A stretch of 64,000 nucleotides of DNA, from positions 1 to 64,000 of the forward strand of contig NZ_NINW01000038.1 in NCBI RefSeq assembly GCF_002188465.1, written 5' to 3'. The notes under the pieces are model-generated. The model saw nothing but the letters and a program-made list of their open reading frames with translations, was not told where the DNA came from and did not search any database. The stretch is from Pigmentiphaga sp. NML080357 (GTDB taxonomy: Bacteria > Pseudomonadota > Gammaproteobacteria > Burkholderiales > Burkholderiaceae_B). The translations under genes were made by a program, and so were the position numbers. Shown here one piece after another: positions 19,959-28,458 of the stretch. How positions within the stretch are numbered: the stretch's first letter is position 1; the number at the start of each line of letters is the position of its first letter.

Positions 19959-21166
19959 GCTGCCCCCGCCGGCGCCAGCGCCCGTTCGCGCACGGGCAGG
20001 CACAGCGCAGCAGCGGCCAGGCCCAGGGCTACGGACAGCCACCACACGACGTCGTAGCTCCCGGTGGCGACGTACAGCTTGCCCCCGAGCCAGACGCCGA
20101 CGAAGCTGCCGATCTGGTGCCCGAAGAATACGATGCCCGTGAGCGTGGCGGCATAGCGCATGCCGTAGATGTGGCCGACCAGCGCGGTGGTCAGCGGGAC
20201 CGTGCCCAGCCAGACCAGTCCCATCAGCGCCGAAAACGCATACAGCACGGCCGGCGTGAGCGGCAGGAAGATCAGCAGCAGGATCGCCGCCGAGCGCGTG
20301 GCGTACAGCAGCGCGAGGAGATGCTTCTTGCTGTGGCGCCCGCCCATCCTGCCGGCCCAGTACGAGCCGAACACGTTGAACAGGCCGATCAGCGCGATCG
20401 CCAGCGCGCCGTTGGACGCCTTCAGGCCGCCGTCGACGACGAAGGCCGGCAGGTGCAGCGTGATGAAGGCGGTGTGGAACCCGCACACCGCATAGCTCCA
20501 GAACAGGAAATGATAGGAGCCGTCGCCCACGGCCTGGCGCACGGCGGCGCCCAGCGATTGCGCGCCGGCCGCGTGCTCCGGCTTGCCGGTCAGCCTCGTC
20601 GCCAGCGGCAGCGCGAGCAGCATCAGCGCGGACAAGGCCCACAATGCGCCGGTCCAGTCGAAATGGTCGATCAGCAACTGGCCCGCCGGCACCACGACGA
20701 ATTGCCCCATCGACCCGCCCGCGCTGGCGATGCCCATCGCGGCGCTGCGCCGCTCCGGGGGCACCGACCGCGCCACTACGGGGAGCAGCACGGCAAACGT
20801 GGTGCCGGCCTGGCCCAGCCCCACCAGCACGCCGGCACAGAGGTACAGCATGAGTTCGGACCCGGCGTAGCGCGTCCCGATCAGACCCAGCGCGCACAGC
20901 AGCGCCGACACGACGATGGTGCGTCCCGAGCCCCATTTGTCGGCCACCGATCCCATCAGGATCGCCGCGACGCCCCACACCAGGTTCTGGATGGCGAAGG
21001 CCAGCGAGAAAACGTCGCGTCCCCAGCCATGGACGAGCCCCATGGGCTGCATGAACAGGCCGAAGGTGGCGCGCACGCCCATGGCGAAAAGCAGCACCAG
21101 CGAAGCGCAGACGACGATGCGGTCGGCGTGGGACGAAGACGGGGAAGAAACTCGCGACAACGGCAT
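19955..21166 (-). CDS. MFS transporter
   Basis: A 403-residue major facilitator with about twelve hydrophobic segments. MGVRATFGLFMQPM near residues 30-43 is the TM1 pattern of the oxalate/formate and monocarboxylate antiporter-like group, and GSVADKWGSGRTIV is the loop 2-3 motif (G-x3-D-R/K-x-G-x-R/K). The start at 21166 places the first helix 17 residues in; the frame upstream to 21265 is unsupported. The gene is near but separate from the GntR gene (115 bases), transcribed in the same direction, so GntR might control it. Substrate unknown, probably an organic acid. Confidence 0.87.
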   Translation of the reverse strand: MPLSRVSSPSSSHADRIVVCASLVLLFAMGVRATFGLFMQPMGLVHGWGRDVFSLAFAIQNLVWGVAAILMGSVADKWGSGRTIVVSALLCALGLIGTRYAGSELMLYLCAGVLVGLGQAGTTFAVLLPVVARSVPPERRSAAMGIASAGGSMGQFVVVPAGQLLIDHFDWTGALWALSALMLLALPLATRLTGKPEHAAGAQSLGAAVRQAVGDGSYHFLFWSYAVCGFHTAFITLHLPAFVVDGGLKASNGALAIALIGLFNVFGSYWAGRMGGRHSKKHLLALLYATRSAAILLLIFLPLTPAVLYAFSALMGLVWLGTVPLTTALVGHIYGMRYAATLTGIVFFGHQIGSFVGVWLGGKLYVATGSYDVVWWLSVALGLAAAALCLPVRERALAPAGAA

Positions 21167-21280
21167 GGGGATGATGACCTCGACGCCAAGGCGGCGCGCC
21201 GGATGCTCGCGCCCACGGCCGTGGCCCGGGCATTGTAGTCGCCGGGCCCGGTCGCAGCGCGGCAACCGGCGCGTGCGCCT

Positions 21281-22000
21281 TCAGTCCTGTTCCGCCGCGT
21301 GGTCCAGCAGGCGTCCGACGATGGACAGTATCTGCTGTGCCGCATCCGCGATGTGGCGCTCCAGGACGGCCTGGGCCTCGCCGGCCCGGCGGGAGCGGCA
21401 CAGGTCGATCAAGGCCATGTGCTCGTCGTGGGCTTGCTGCCGTATCGGGGCGTTGACCACCTGGAAGCGGAAATAGCGTTCGGACTTCTCATGCAGCGCG
21501 CGCACGATATTCAGTGCGGCGGGCCGCTGCGCCGCCTTGTAGAGCCGCTCGTGCAACTGCCAGTTCAACTGGCCCCATTGCTGCGGTCCCGCGGTATCCA
21601 TGCGCGCCACGCATTGCTCGGCCTGCGCCAGTTCGTCCGGGGAAATCAGCAAGGCCGATTCGTGCAGCAGCCAGGGCTCGAGGCGCAGCCGGATATCGAA
21701 CAGCTCCTGCACTTCGGCCCGCGACAGCATGGAGACGAAGGCGCCGCGATGGGGAATGGCGTCCACGAATCCTTCGGCGCTGAGTTGCCGGATGGCTTCC
21801 CGCACCGGTATCCGGCTCACCCCCAGTTCGTCGGCGAGCACTTCCTGGCGCAGCGGGGAACCGGGCGGGAGGTCGCCGGACAGGATGCGATCGCGCACGG
21901 CTTCGGCCACCAGTTCGGAAGTGGTCCTGCGCACGAGCCGGGTACCGGCGGCTTGCCCGGAAGCCGGGCGGGAGGGCGAAGATGAATCGTTTTTGGGCAT
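21281..22000 (-). CDS. GntR family (FadR/FCD) transcriptional regulator
   Basis: A 239-residue regulator with an N-terminal winged HTH (AVRDRILSGDLPPGSPLRQ... ELGVSRIPVREAIRQL) and a C-terminal FCD ligand domain. FDIRLRLEPWLL, QLNWQLHERLYKAA and EHMALIDLCRSRRAGEA carry the Asp and His residues that bind metal or carboxylate in this class. ATG 22000 gives normal family length; an in-frame ATG at 22063 is the alternative. It diverges from a dapA-like gene across an interval with two ATTGGATCCAAT-like palindromes, which it probably binds. FCD regulators are usually repressors released by a pathway acid. Confidence 0.88.
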   Translation of the reverse strand: MPKNDSSSPSRPASGQAAGTRLVRRTTSELVAEAVRDRILSGDLPPGSPLRQEVLADELGVSRIPVREAIRQLSAEGFVDAIPHRGAFVSMLSRAEVQELFDIRLRLEPWLLHESALLISPDELAQAEQCVARMDTAGPQQWGQLNWQLHERLYKAAQRPAALNIVRALHEKSERYFRFQVVNAPIRQQAHDEHMALIDLCRSRRAGEAQAVLERHIADAAQQILSIVGRLLDHAAEQD

Positions 22001-22115
22001 GGGCTGAAGATCGCATGGCGTCGGGGACGGCGCATCGGGAATTCCGGTGCGTACGTCCGGCATCCAGGTAAACCCGGACAGACGCGCTAAAGGGGAAACG
22101 ATTTAATAGCAGTAT

Positions 22116-22127
22116 ATTGGATCCACT
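22116..22127. promoter_or_regulatory. GntR operator candidate O1
   Basis: ATTGGATCCACT differs by one base from the perfect palindrome ATTGGATCCAAT at 22191. It lies 115 bases before the GntR start and 130 before the dapA-like start. FadR-class regulators commonly bind such short TGG-N-CCA palindromes; the assignment is inference. Confidence 0.55.
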
Positions 22128-22190
22128 ATCCAACCGCATATTCCGCTTCTGAAAGCATCCGGTTCATCCGGTTTTTTAATGGCCCAAGAA

Positions 22191-22202
22191 ATTGGATCCA
22201 AT
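22191..22202. promoter_or_regulatory. GntR operator candidate O2
   Basis: ATTGGATCCAAT is a perfect 12-base palindrome centred 75 bases (about seven helical turns) from O1 and about 55 bases upstream of the dapA-like ATG, where it could overlap the core promoter. Two sites on the same DNA face would allow looped repression of both divergent genes. Confidence 0.6.
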
Positions 22203-22253
22203 ATACATTAATCAATATCCGAAATTTGGATGCGGCAACCAGGAGTTCCAATC

Positions 22254-23162
22254 ATGACGATCCGATGGCAAGGCGTATTCCCCGCCGTCACCACCAAGCT
22301 CAAACCCGATCACTCGCTGGACGCCGAGGCCATGCGTGCCGGACTGGAGCGCCTGATCGCCAGCGGCGTGAGCGGCGTGCTGATGATGGGCATGGTAGGC
22401 GAAAACGCGCAGTTGTCGCCGCAGGAAAAAATGGAGGTACTGCGCATTGCGCTGGAAACGGTGCGCGGACGCATACCCGTGCTCTCGGGCGTGGCCGAGA
22501 CGAGCACGGACCGCGCCGCGGCGTTCGCCCGGGACGCGCAGGCGCTCGGCATCGACGGATTGATGGTCTTCCCCGGCCTGACCTACAAGTCGGACGACGA
22601 GGAAACCGTCGCCTTCTACCGCACCGTCGCCCAGGCATCGCGCCTGCCCATCCTGCTGTACAACAATCCGCGCGGCTACGGCGTGGACCTCACGCCCGAC
22701 GTGGTCGCCCGGCTGCTGGAAGAACCGACCATCGTGGCGATCAAGGAGGAATCGTACGACACCACCCGCGTCACCGATCTCATCTCGCGTTTCGGCGATC
22801 GCCTGTCGGTCGTCTGCGGCGTGGACGATCTGGTGCTCGAAAGCGCCGCGCTGGGAGTCAAGGCCTGGGTATCCGGCATGGCCAACGCGGTGCCACGCGA
22901 ATCCGTCGACCTGCTCGACATGGCCGTGGCCGGAGACTTCGTCCGGGCGCGGGCCCTGTATGCGGTGCTGACGCCGCTCTATCACCTCGACACGGTGGTC
23001 AAGCTGGTGCAGCACATCAAGCTCGCCGAACACCTGATCAGCGGTAGCGCGGAAACCGTCAAGCCGCCCCGGCTGAAGCTATCGGGCGCCGAACGGGAAC
23101 GCACCATCGCCATCGTCCGCGACACGCTGGCCGGCCTGCGCCGGCTGGGCTACGACTACTGA
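22254..23162 (+). CDS. dihydrodipicolinate synthase (DapA) family aldolase/lyase
   Basis: A 302-residue TIM-barrel class I aldolase. The Schiff-base Lys is at 164 (VAIKEE), the Tyr at 136 (LLYNNP) and the GxxGE-type motif at 46-50 (GMVGE). The divergent motifs and its regulation with a Bug gene indicate a catabolic member rather than lysine-synthetic DapA; enzymes of this type split or dehydrate 2-oxo acids or sugar acids. AGGAG lies upstream of ATG 22254. It forms an operon with the Bug gene 59 bases downstream and is probably repressed by the divergent GntR. Confidence 0.87.
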   Translation: MTIRWQGVFPAVTTKLKPDHSLDAEAMRAGLERLIASGVSGVLMMGMVGENAQLSPQEKMEVLRIALETVRGRIPVLSGVAETSTDRAAAFARDAQALGIDGLMVFPGLTYKSDDEETVAFYRTVAQASRLPILLYNNPRGYGVDLTPDVVARLLEEPTIVAIKEESYDTTRVTDLISRFGDRLSVVCGVDDLVLESAALGVKAWVSGMANAVPRESVDLLDMAVAGDFVRARALYAVLTPLYHLDTVVKLVQHIKLAEHLISGSAETVKPPRLKLSGAERERTIAIVRDTLAGLRRLGYDY

Positions 23163-23221
23163 CCTCCCCGCCCCGCCGTGCGACGCGCACGCCGGGGCCC
23201 ACACGACGGAAGGACCGCACC

Positions 23222-24175
23222 ATGAACCTCGCCCGCCTTCTTTGCGCCTCACTCGCCAGCCTCTGCGCGCTGGCATCGTCCTGGGCCGCCGGCTATCCCG
23301 CCAAGCCCATGGAACTGGTCGTCGCCTACCAACCCGGTGGCGGCAGCGACAACACGGCCCGCGCCATCGCCGAAGCCGTACGGCCGCTGCTTCCGCAGAC
23401 GGTCTTCGTCGTCAACAAGCCGGGAGCCAGCGGATCCATCGGCTGGTCCTACGTCGCCACGGGTCCGGCCGACGGCTATCGTCTCGTGCTCATGACGCCC
23501 GAGATGCTGGTCGTGCCCCTGATGGGCATAGGCAAGACGACGGCGGACGACTTCCAGCCCATCGCCCGCTTCACCGACGACCCGTCCTCGATCACGGTGC
23601 GGGCCGATGCTCCCTGGCGCACCATCGAGGAGTTCCTGGCGCATGCCAAGGCCAATCCCGGCCGCGTGGCGATCTCGAACGCCGGCAACGGCACGGTGCC
23701 CCACATGGCGGCCGCGGCACTGGGAGACGCCGCGGGCATTGAATTCGTCCACGTCCCCTACCAGGGCTCCGCGCCGGCCATCATGGGCTTGCTGTCGGGC
23801 GACGTGCAGGCCACCACGGTGGCCTATGCCGAATTGCGCCAGCACGTGGAAGCCGGCAAGCTGCGCACGCTCGCGGTCATGTCCGACAAGCGGATCGAAA
23901 CATTGGCCCAGACGCCCACGTTCAAGGAACTGGGCCATAACCTGTTGTTCAGCGTCTGGCGCGGCATAGGCGTACCCAAGGGCACGCCGGCCGAAGCGGT
24001 CGAGAAATGGCGGGTGGCCTCCCGCGCGCTGGCCCAGTCCGCCGAGTTCCAGGCCACCATGCGCAAGCAGAACCTGACTCCCGCCTATGCCGACCTGCCC
24101 GAGTTCGCGTCCGACGTGGGGCGCCAGGGCCAGGCGTTCAAGGCGCTGGTGCCGAAGCTGAATCTCAAGCAGTAG
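23222..24175 (+). CDS. Bug family periplasmic solute-binding protein
   Basis: A 317-residue Bug receptor. The signal peptide ends SSWAAGYP (about residue 23); the family blocks LVVAYQPGGGSDNTARAIA and FVVNKPGASGSIG follow, then ISNAGNGTVPHMAAAAL and VPYQGSAPAIMGLL lining the ligand cleft. Ligands of this family are carboxylates such as succinate, citrate, aspartate or nicotinate. Co-transcription with the dapA-like lyase suggests it binds that enzyme's substrate or a precursor. It converges with the next Bug gene; a perfect 9-bp hairpin lies between them. Confidence 0.92.
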   Translation: MNLARLLCASLASLCALASSWAAGYPAKPMELVVAYQPGGGSDNTARAIAEAVRPLLPQTVFVVNKPGASGSIGWSYVATGPADGYRLVLMTPEMLVVPLMGIGKTTADDFQPIARFTDDPSSITVRADAPWRTIEEFLAHAKANPGRVAISNAGNGTVPHMAAAALGDAAGIEFVHVPYQGSAPAIMGLLSGDVQATTVAYAELRQHVEAGKLRTLAVMSDKRIETLAQTPTFKELGHNLLFSVWRGIGVPKGTPAEAVEKWRVASRALAQSAEFQATMRKQNLTPAYADLPEFASDVGRQGQAFKALVPKLNLKQ

Positions 24176-24183
24176 CAGGAGAA

Positions 24184-24206
24184 GCCGGCGCGTGGCCCGC
24201 GCCGGC
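24184..24206. terminator. GC-rich hairpin between convergent Bug genes
   Basis: GCCGGCGCG (24184-24192) and CGCGCCGGC (24198-24206) form a perfect 9-bp stem with a 5-base loop, midway between two convergent stop codons. There is no T-run on either side, so it may act as a Rho-assisted or bidirectional terminator or as a 3'-end stabiliser. Confidence 0.5.
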
Positions 24207-24215
24207 AGCCTGCGA

Positions 24216-25196
24216 TCAGTCGATGATGATGTTGGCCTTCTGGATGACCGGCCGCCACAGCTGGATCTGGTCCTTGATGTACTGGGCGAACTCCTCGGGC
24301 GTGTTGTACATCGGCTCCAGCCCTTCCTTGCGGAACTGCTCCAGCGTCTCCGGGTTCTTCAGCGCGGCGACGATCTCCTTGTTCAGGCGATCGACGATGG
24401 GCTTGGGCGTGCCGGCGATCGTCAACAGGCCATACCACTGGCTTGCCTCGAAGCCCTCCAGCCCCTTGGTCTCGCTGATGGTGGGCACATTGGGCAATTG
24501 CGGCAGGCGCTTGGCGGTGGCGACGGCGATCGGGCGCAAGCGGCCTGCCTGCAGGAACGGCGCGAGCGGCGGATAGCCGGTCAGCACCATCGAGGTCACG
24601 CCGCCGACCAGGTCGTTCAGCGCCGGCGCCGTTCCCTTGTAGGGCACGTGCTGGATCTGGATGTTGGCCTTGAGCTTGAAGTACTCGGTCGCGAGATGGG
24701 CCGCGCTGCCGTTGCCGCCCGAGGCATAGTCGTAGCCATTGGGCTTGGCGCGGGCCGCCTTGATCAGCTCATCCACGTTGTGCACGTCGAGCTTGGCCGG
24801 GTTGACCGCCAGCACGTTGGGCACCCCTGCGACCAGCGAAATGGGCGCGAAGTCCTTCACGGGGTCGTAGGGCAGCCGGCGATAAAGCGTGGCGTTGGCG
24901 CCGAAGGTGCCGATGGCGCCCATGATCAAGGTGTAGCCGTCGGCAGGCTGCGACTTGGCATATTGCGTGCCGACGATGCCCCCCGCGCCTGGCTTGTTCT
25001 CCACCACGATGGGTTGCCCCAGCGCCGCGCCGAGCTGCTTGCTCATGACGCGGGCGATGATGTCGGTGCTGCCGCCGGGCGTGAACGGCACCACCAGCGT
25101 AATGGGCCTGGACGGATAGTTGTCGGCCGCGTGCAGCGGTCCTCCCGCGATACCGGCGCTGGCGAGCGCCGAGGCAACGACGACTTTCTTGAACAT
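24216..25196 (-). CDS. Bug family periplasmic solute-binding protein
   Basis: A 326-residue Bug receptor with a signal peptide (cleavage near PLHAADNYP), LVVPFTPGGSTDIIARVM, VVENKPGAGGIVGTQY and the closing VIQKANI. It is the last gene of the minus-strand CoA-dependent cassette (hydratase, CoA-transferase, lyase), about 85 bases after the lyase gene. By association it should bind the C5 dicarboxylate the cassette degrades; this is inference, since Bug ligands cannot be read from sequence. Confidence 0.92.
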   Translation of the reverse strand: MFKKVVVASALASAGIAGGPLHAADNYPSRPITLVVPFTPGGSTDIIARVMSKQLGAALGQPIVVENKPGAGGIVGTQYAKSQPADGYTLIMGAIGTFGANATLYRRLPYDPVKDFAPISLVAGVPNVLAVNPAKLDVHNVDELIKAARAKPNGYDYASGGNGSAAHLATEYFKLKANIQIQHVPYKGTAPALNDLVGGVTSMVLTGYPPLAPFLQAGRLRPIAVATAKRLPQLPNVPTISETKGLEGFEASQWYGLLTIAGTPKPIVDRLNKEIVAALKNPETLEQFRKEGLEPMYNTPEEFAQYIKDQIQLWRPVIQKANIIID

Positions 25197-25280
25197 GATG
25201 GCAGGTCTCCTTGGTATGTGCTTGTGTGATGTCCATCGGGGCTCGCGCCCGCTTGCCTGGCGGCCTAGGGCCTATTCACC

Positions 25281-26201
25281 CTACGTACGGGCGGCCCGCG
25301 CCTCGATGCGCCGCTGGCGCGCGAGCAGCCGGCGGGCGCGTTCGACGACCGGGATGTCGATCATCTTGCCGTCCAGTTGAAACGACGCGCGCCCTTGGGC
25401 TTGCGCCTGATCCGCGGCCTCGATGACGCGCACGGCATGCGCCACCTCCTCTGGCCGCGGCCCGTACTCCTCGTTGACGATGGCGACCTGCCCCGGGTGG
25501 ATGCAGCTCGCTCCGTCGAAACCGAACTGCCTCGACCGCCGCACCATGGCGCGAAAACGGTCCCAGTCGGAAAAATCGGCAACCGTGCCGATATAGCCCA
25601 GCGGCATCACGCCGGCGGCCCGCGCCGCCAGGATCATGCGCTGCTTGGGCATCAGCAAGGCTTCGTCGGTCGGCTCGAAACCGCCGTTCAAGGCGAAATC
25701 CTCGCCCCCTATGTTGATCGCCGCCACGCGCGGCGATGCGCGGGCGATGTCGGTCATCTGCTCGAACGCCTCCGGCGTCTCGATCATGAGCAGGAAGCGC
25801 GTCTTTCCCAGGGCCAGGCCGCGCGCGGCCTCCAGGTCCGTCACCAGTTCGTCGAGCAGCCTGACGTGCGACGGGCCGTCGACCTTGGTAATGGCGATCG
25901 CATCGACCTCGCCGCACACGCTGGCCTCGATATCGCGCACGCACGACGCAAGCGGACGGTTCACGCGCACCAGCACGTCGGCGCCGCCGCGCCGCACCTG
26001 GGCCGCGGCACTCGCCACGGCGGCGCGGGCGGCGTCCTTCTCGGCCGCCGGCACGCTGTCTTCCAGGTCCAGCATGATGGCGTCCGCCCCGCGGGTGTGC
26101 GCCTTCTCGATGAAGCGCGGCACGTTCGCCGGCACGTAAAGCAGCGAGCGCCACACCGGCAGATCGCGTTGTTTGGCCAGCTCGGCCATGCTCGTGGTCA
26201 T
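25281..26201 (-). CDS. HpcH/HpaI aldolase/CitE family CoA lyase
   Basis: A 306-residue TIM-barrel lyase of the CitE/citramalyl-CoA lyase type, which cleaves acyl-CoA hydroxy acids to acetyl-CoA (or similar) plus pyruvate or another 2-oxo acid. RSLLYVPANVPRF (18-30), DLEDSVP (45-51) and IETPEA (140-145, with a Mg-binding Glu) are the family blocks, and GASCIHPGQV is near the C-terminus. The start at 26201 follows an AGGAAAC box. It lies between the CaiB/BaiF gene (14 bases upstream) and the Bug gene. With those neighbours, (S)-citramalyl-CoA lyase is the best guess. Confidence 0.87.
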   Translation of the reverse strand: MTTSMAELAKQRDLPVWRSLLYVPANVPRFIEKAHTRGADAIMLDLEDSVPAAEKDAARAAVASAAAQVRRGGADVLVRVNRPLASCVRDIEASVCGEVDAIAITKVDGPSHVRLLDELVTDLEAARGLALGKTRFLLMIETPEAFEQMTDIARASPRVAAINIGGEDFALNGGFEPTDEALLMPKQRMILAARAAGVMPLGYIGTVADFSDWDRFRAMVRRSRQFGFDGASCIHPGQVAIVNEEYGPRPEEVAHAVRVIEAADQAQAQGRASFQLDGKMIDIPVVERARRLLARQRRIEARAART

Positions 26202-26215
26202 GTTTCCTCCGCTCG

Positions 26216-27469
26216 TCAGGCGGCCGCGCGGGGCGAGGCATGGTCCACGGTCGCTCCGCTCGCCACCATGGCGTCGATGGCCCGGTCGTCGACGCCGACG
26301 CTGCGCAACAGCTCGATGCTGTGCTCGCCGATGTGGGGGGCCGGCCACTTGAGCGCCGGCTCGTAGGTCGAGAACCGGACCGGGTTGCGCAGGTTGGTGA
26401 TCGTGCCTTCCGTGGGATGCTCGATCTTCTGGAACAGCCCCGTCTCGGCCAGATGCGGGTCCTCCAGTACGGAATCCAGCGTATGCAGCGGCATCGCGGG
26501 AATGTCGGCCGCCTCCAGGATCTCCAGCCATTGCGCGGTGGTCTTGGTGGCGAACACCTCGTTGCGGATCCGGAACATCTCGCCGATGTTCTCGAAGCGC
26601 GCGCGCTTCTCGGCAAAACGCGGATCGGTCCGCAGCTCGGGGCGTCCCATGGCGTCGAACATGGCAAAGACCTGGGCGTCGGTATTGGCCGTTACGCAGA
26701 TATAGCCGTCGGCGGTGCGTATGGGCCGCGAGTTGGGATCGAGCAGGCGGGAATCGCCGGCCGCGCCCAGCGGCGGGTCGAAGGTCTTGAGGAACATGTG
26801 CTCGGCCAGCACGAAGGCCGTCATGCTCTCGAACATGGGCACCTCCACCACCTGCGGGCCGCCGTGCCGCAACCGCTGCACCACGGCCATCAGGATGCTG
26901 TTGGCCACCATCACGCCGACCGTCCGGTCGGCGATGACCATGGGCACGAAGCGCGGCTGGCCATCCCCGCCGTTGTTGATGGCGGCGAGCCCGGAAGCCC
27001 CCTGGATGATGGAATCGTAGGCGGGCTTGTCGCGATACCGGCCCTCCTGTCCGAAGCCCACCACGCTGCAATAGATCAGGTCGGGCTTGAGCGCGATCAG
27101 GTCTTCCGCGGCGAGTCCCAGCCGCGCTGCGGCCGGGGGCCGCATGTTGTGCACCACCACGTCGGCGGTGGCAATCAGTTTCCTGAGCGCATCGAGCGCG
27201 CCGGGCTTCTTCAGGTCCAGCGCCAGGCTTTTCTTGTTGCGGTTCAGGTGCAGGTACTTGGCGGCCATGCCCGGCGTCGGCGAACGGCCGCCGATCCAGC
27301 GAGCCAGGTCGCCCGAAGGATGTTCGATCTTGATGACCTCGGCGCCGAAATCGGCCAGGAACTGCGTCGCATAGGGGCCGACCACCACTTGCGTCAGGTC
27401 GACCACCCTCAGCCCTTCCAGCGGAGCGCGGGCGCCAGCCTGGCCGCCGTTCTGCATGCCTGTATTCAT
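26216..27469 (-). CDS. CaiB/BaiF family (class III) CoA-transferase
   Basis: A 417-residue cytosolic CoA-transferase that moves CoA between carboxylic acids through an aspartyl-CoA intermediate. RVVDLTQVVVGPYATQFLADFGAEVIKIE (split over 21-49) opens the family fold, LNRNKKSLALDLK follows, and the catalytic Asp is 181 in MVIADRTVG. The start ATG at 27469 overlaps the hydratase stop (ATGA). With the hydratase and CitE-like lyase it completes the activation-hydration-cleavage sequence for a C5 dicarboxylate such as itaconate or mesaconate. Confidence 0.88.
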   Translation of the reverse strand: MNTGMQNGGQAGARAPLEGLRVVDLTQVVVGPYATQFLADFGAEVIKIEHPSGDLARWIGGRSPTPGMAAKYLHLNRNKKSLALDLKKPGALDALRKLIATADVVVHNMRPPAAARLGLAAEDLIALKPDLIYCSVVGFGQEGRYRDKPAYDSIIQGASGLAAINNGGDGQPRFVPMVIADRTVGVMVANSILMAVVQRLRHGGPQVVEVPMFESMTAFVLAEHMFLKTFDPPLGAAGDSRLLDPNSRPIRTADGYICVTANTDAQVFAMFDAMGRPELRTDPRFAEKRARFENIGEMFRIRNEVFATKTTAQWLEILEAADIPAMPLHTLDSVLEDPHLAETGLFQKIEHPTEGTITNLRNPVRFSTYEPALKWPAPHIGEHSIELLRSVGVDDRAIDAMVASGATVDHASPRAAA

Positions 27470-28353
27470 GCCGCCTCCCGCTGGGCCGATCCCTGCAGGG
27501 TGGTCTTGCCGGCCTCGGTCACGACGCGAAACTCGATCGTGCCCGGTTCGTCTCCCGTCCGGCTTTCGATGCGGAACGGGTCTCCCTCGAACAGGGGGGC
27601 GGTATTGCGCGTGGTCACGCGGGCCAGGCGCGGGCCGCCCCAGGCCTGGTGCAGGTGCTCGGTGGCACACAGCGCGGACAGGCCGCCGTTGACCACCAGG
27701 CCCGGATATCCCTCTACCTGCGTGGCATAGGGAAAGTCGTAATGGATGCGGTGGCCGTTGAAGCACAGCGCGCTGTAGCGAAAGATCATCACGGCATCGG
27801 CCACGATGGGGTCGGACCTGCGCTGCGCCTCGAAGGCAGGCGCCGTCGCGGCCTTGGCCGAACCGCTTCCCTTGCCGAGCGTACTGTTGCGGTACACGAC
27901 GTCCTGCTCCTCGATCACCGCCGTGCCGGCCGCACCGCCGATGGTGTGGCGCACGGTAACGAACACCAGAGGCCCGGAGCTGCCCTCCTTGGGGGTGATC
28001 GACGCGATGGTGGATACCCGCTCCAGCTCGTCGCCGACACGGATGGGCGCGACGAACTGGATGCGCTTGCCGGCGAACATGCGCTTGGGCAACGGCACCG
28101 GCGGCAGGAAGTCCCCCAGCGCAGGATGGCCGTCGCGGCCGAGCTGCGAACGCGGTACGACACGCGGGAAGAGCACGCTGTACCACATCTGGGGAAACTC
28201 CGAGCCACGCGCGAACGTGGCGCCGCGGGCGGACTCCAGGGTGGCGGACAGGCGCTCGGCCAGTTGCGGGGTGACGACGTCGGTGGAGGTTTCGCTGCGG
28301 CCCACCCAGGCTTGCAGGTCTTCCAGGGCCGCGGGCGTGGTATCGGGAGTCAC
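27466..28353 (-). CDS. FAS1-like/MaoC family dehydratase (mesaconyl/itaconyl-CoA hydratase type)
   Basis: A 295-residue double-hotdog hydratase. The N-terminal half (PPVPLPKRMFAGKRIQF) is the FAS1-like dehydratase domain, and the C-terminal hotdog has FNGHRIHYDFPYA (198-210), the hydratase-2-like motif with catalytic Asp and His. Proteins of this length and order include mesaconyl-C4-CoA and itaconyl-CoA hydratases. The start is GTG at 28353. It is the first gene of the minus-strand unit and lies opposite the CysB-like LysR gene across about 100 bases. Confidence 0.83.
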   Translation of the reverse strand: MTPDTTPAALEDLQAWVGRSETSTDVVTPQLAERLSATLESARGATFARGSEFPQMWYSVLFPRVVPRSQLGRDGHPALGDFLPPVPLPKRMFAGKRIQFVAPIRVGDELERVSTIASITPKEGSSGPLVFVTVRHTIGGAAGTAVIEEQDVVYRNSTLGKGSGSAKAATAPAFEAQRRSDPIVADAVMIFRYSALCFNGHRIHYDFPYATQVEGYPGLVVNGGLSALCATEHLHQAWGGPRLARVTTRNTAPLFEGDPFRIESRTGDEPGTIEFRVVTEAGKTTLQGSAQREAA

Positions 28354-28436
28354 GATGCTGTCTCGCTGATGTTCTCGTCTATGTAGCCATCGTAGTGCGG
28401 CGCGGGTTTTCCAGGAAATGATAAATTGCGGAGGTC

Positions 28437-28453
28437 TATTCTAAAATGGAATA
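28437..28453 (+). promoter_or_regulatory. candidate LysR operator between hydratase and LysR genes
   Basis: TATTC-N7-GAATA is a perfect inverted repeat of LysR-box type placed five bases before the LysR ATG, in the divergent interval with the CoA cassette. Autoregulation plus activation of the cassette is the usual arrangement; unproven here. Confidence 0.45.
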
Positions 28454-28458
28454 CCCGG

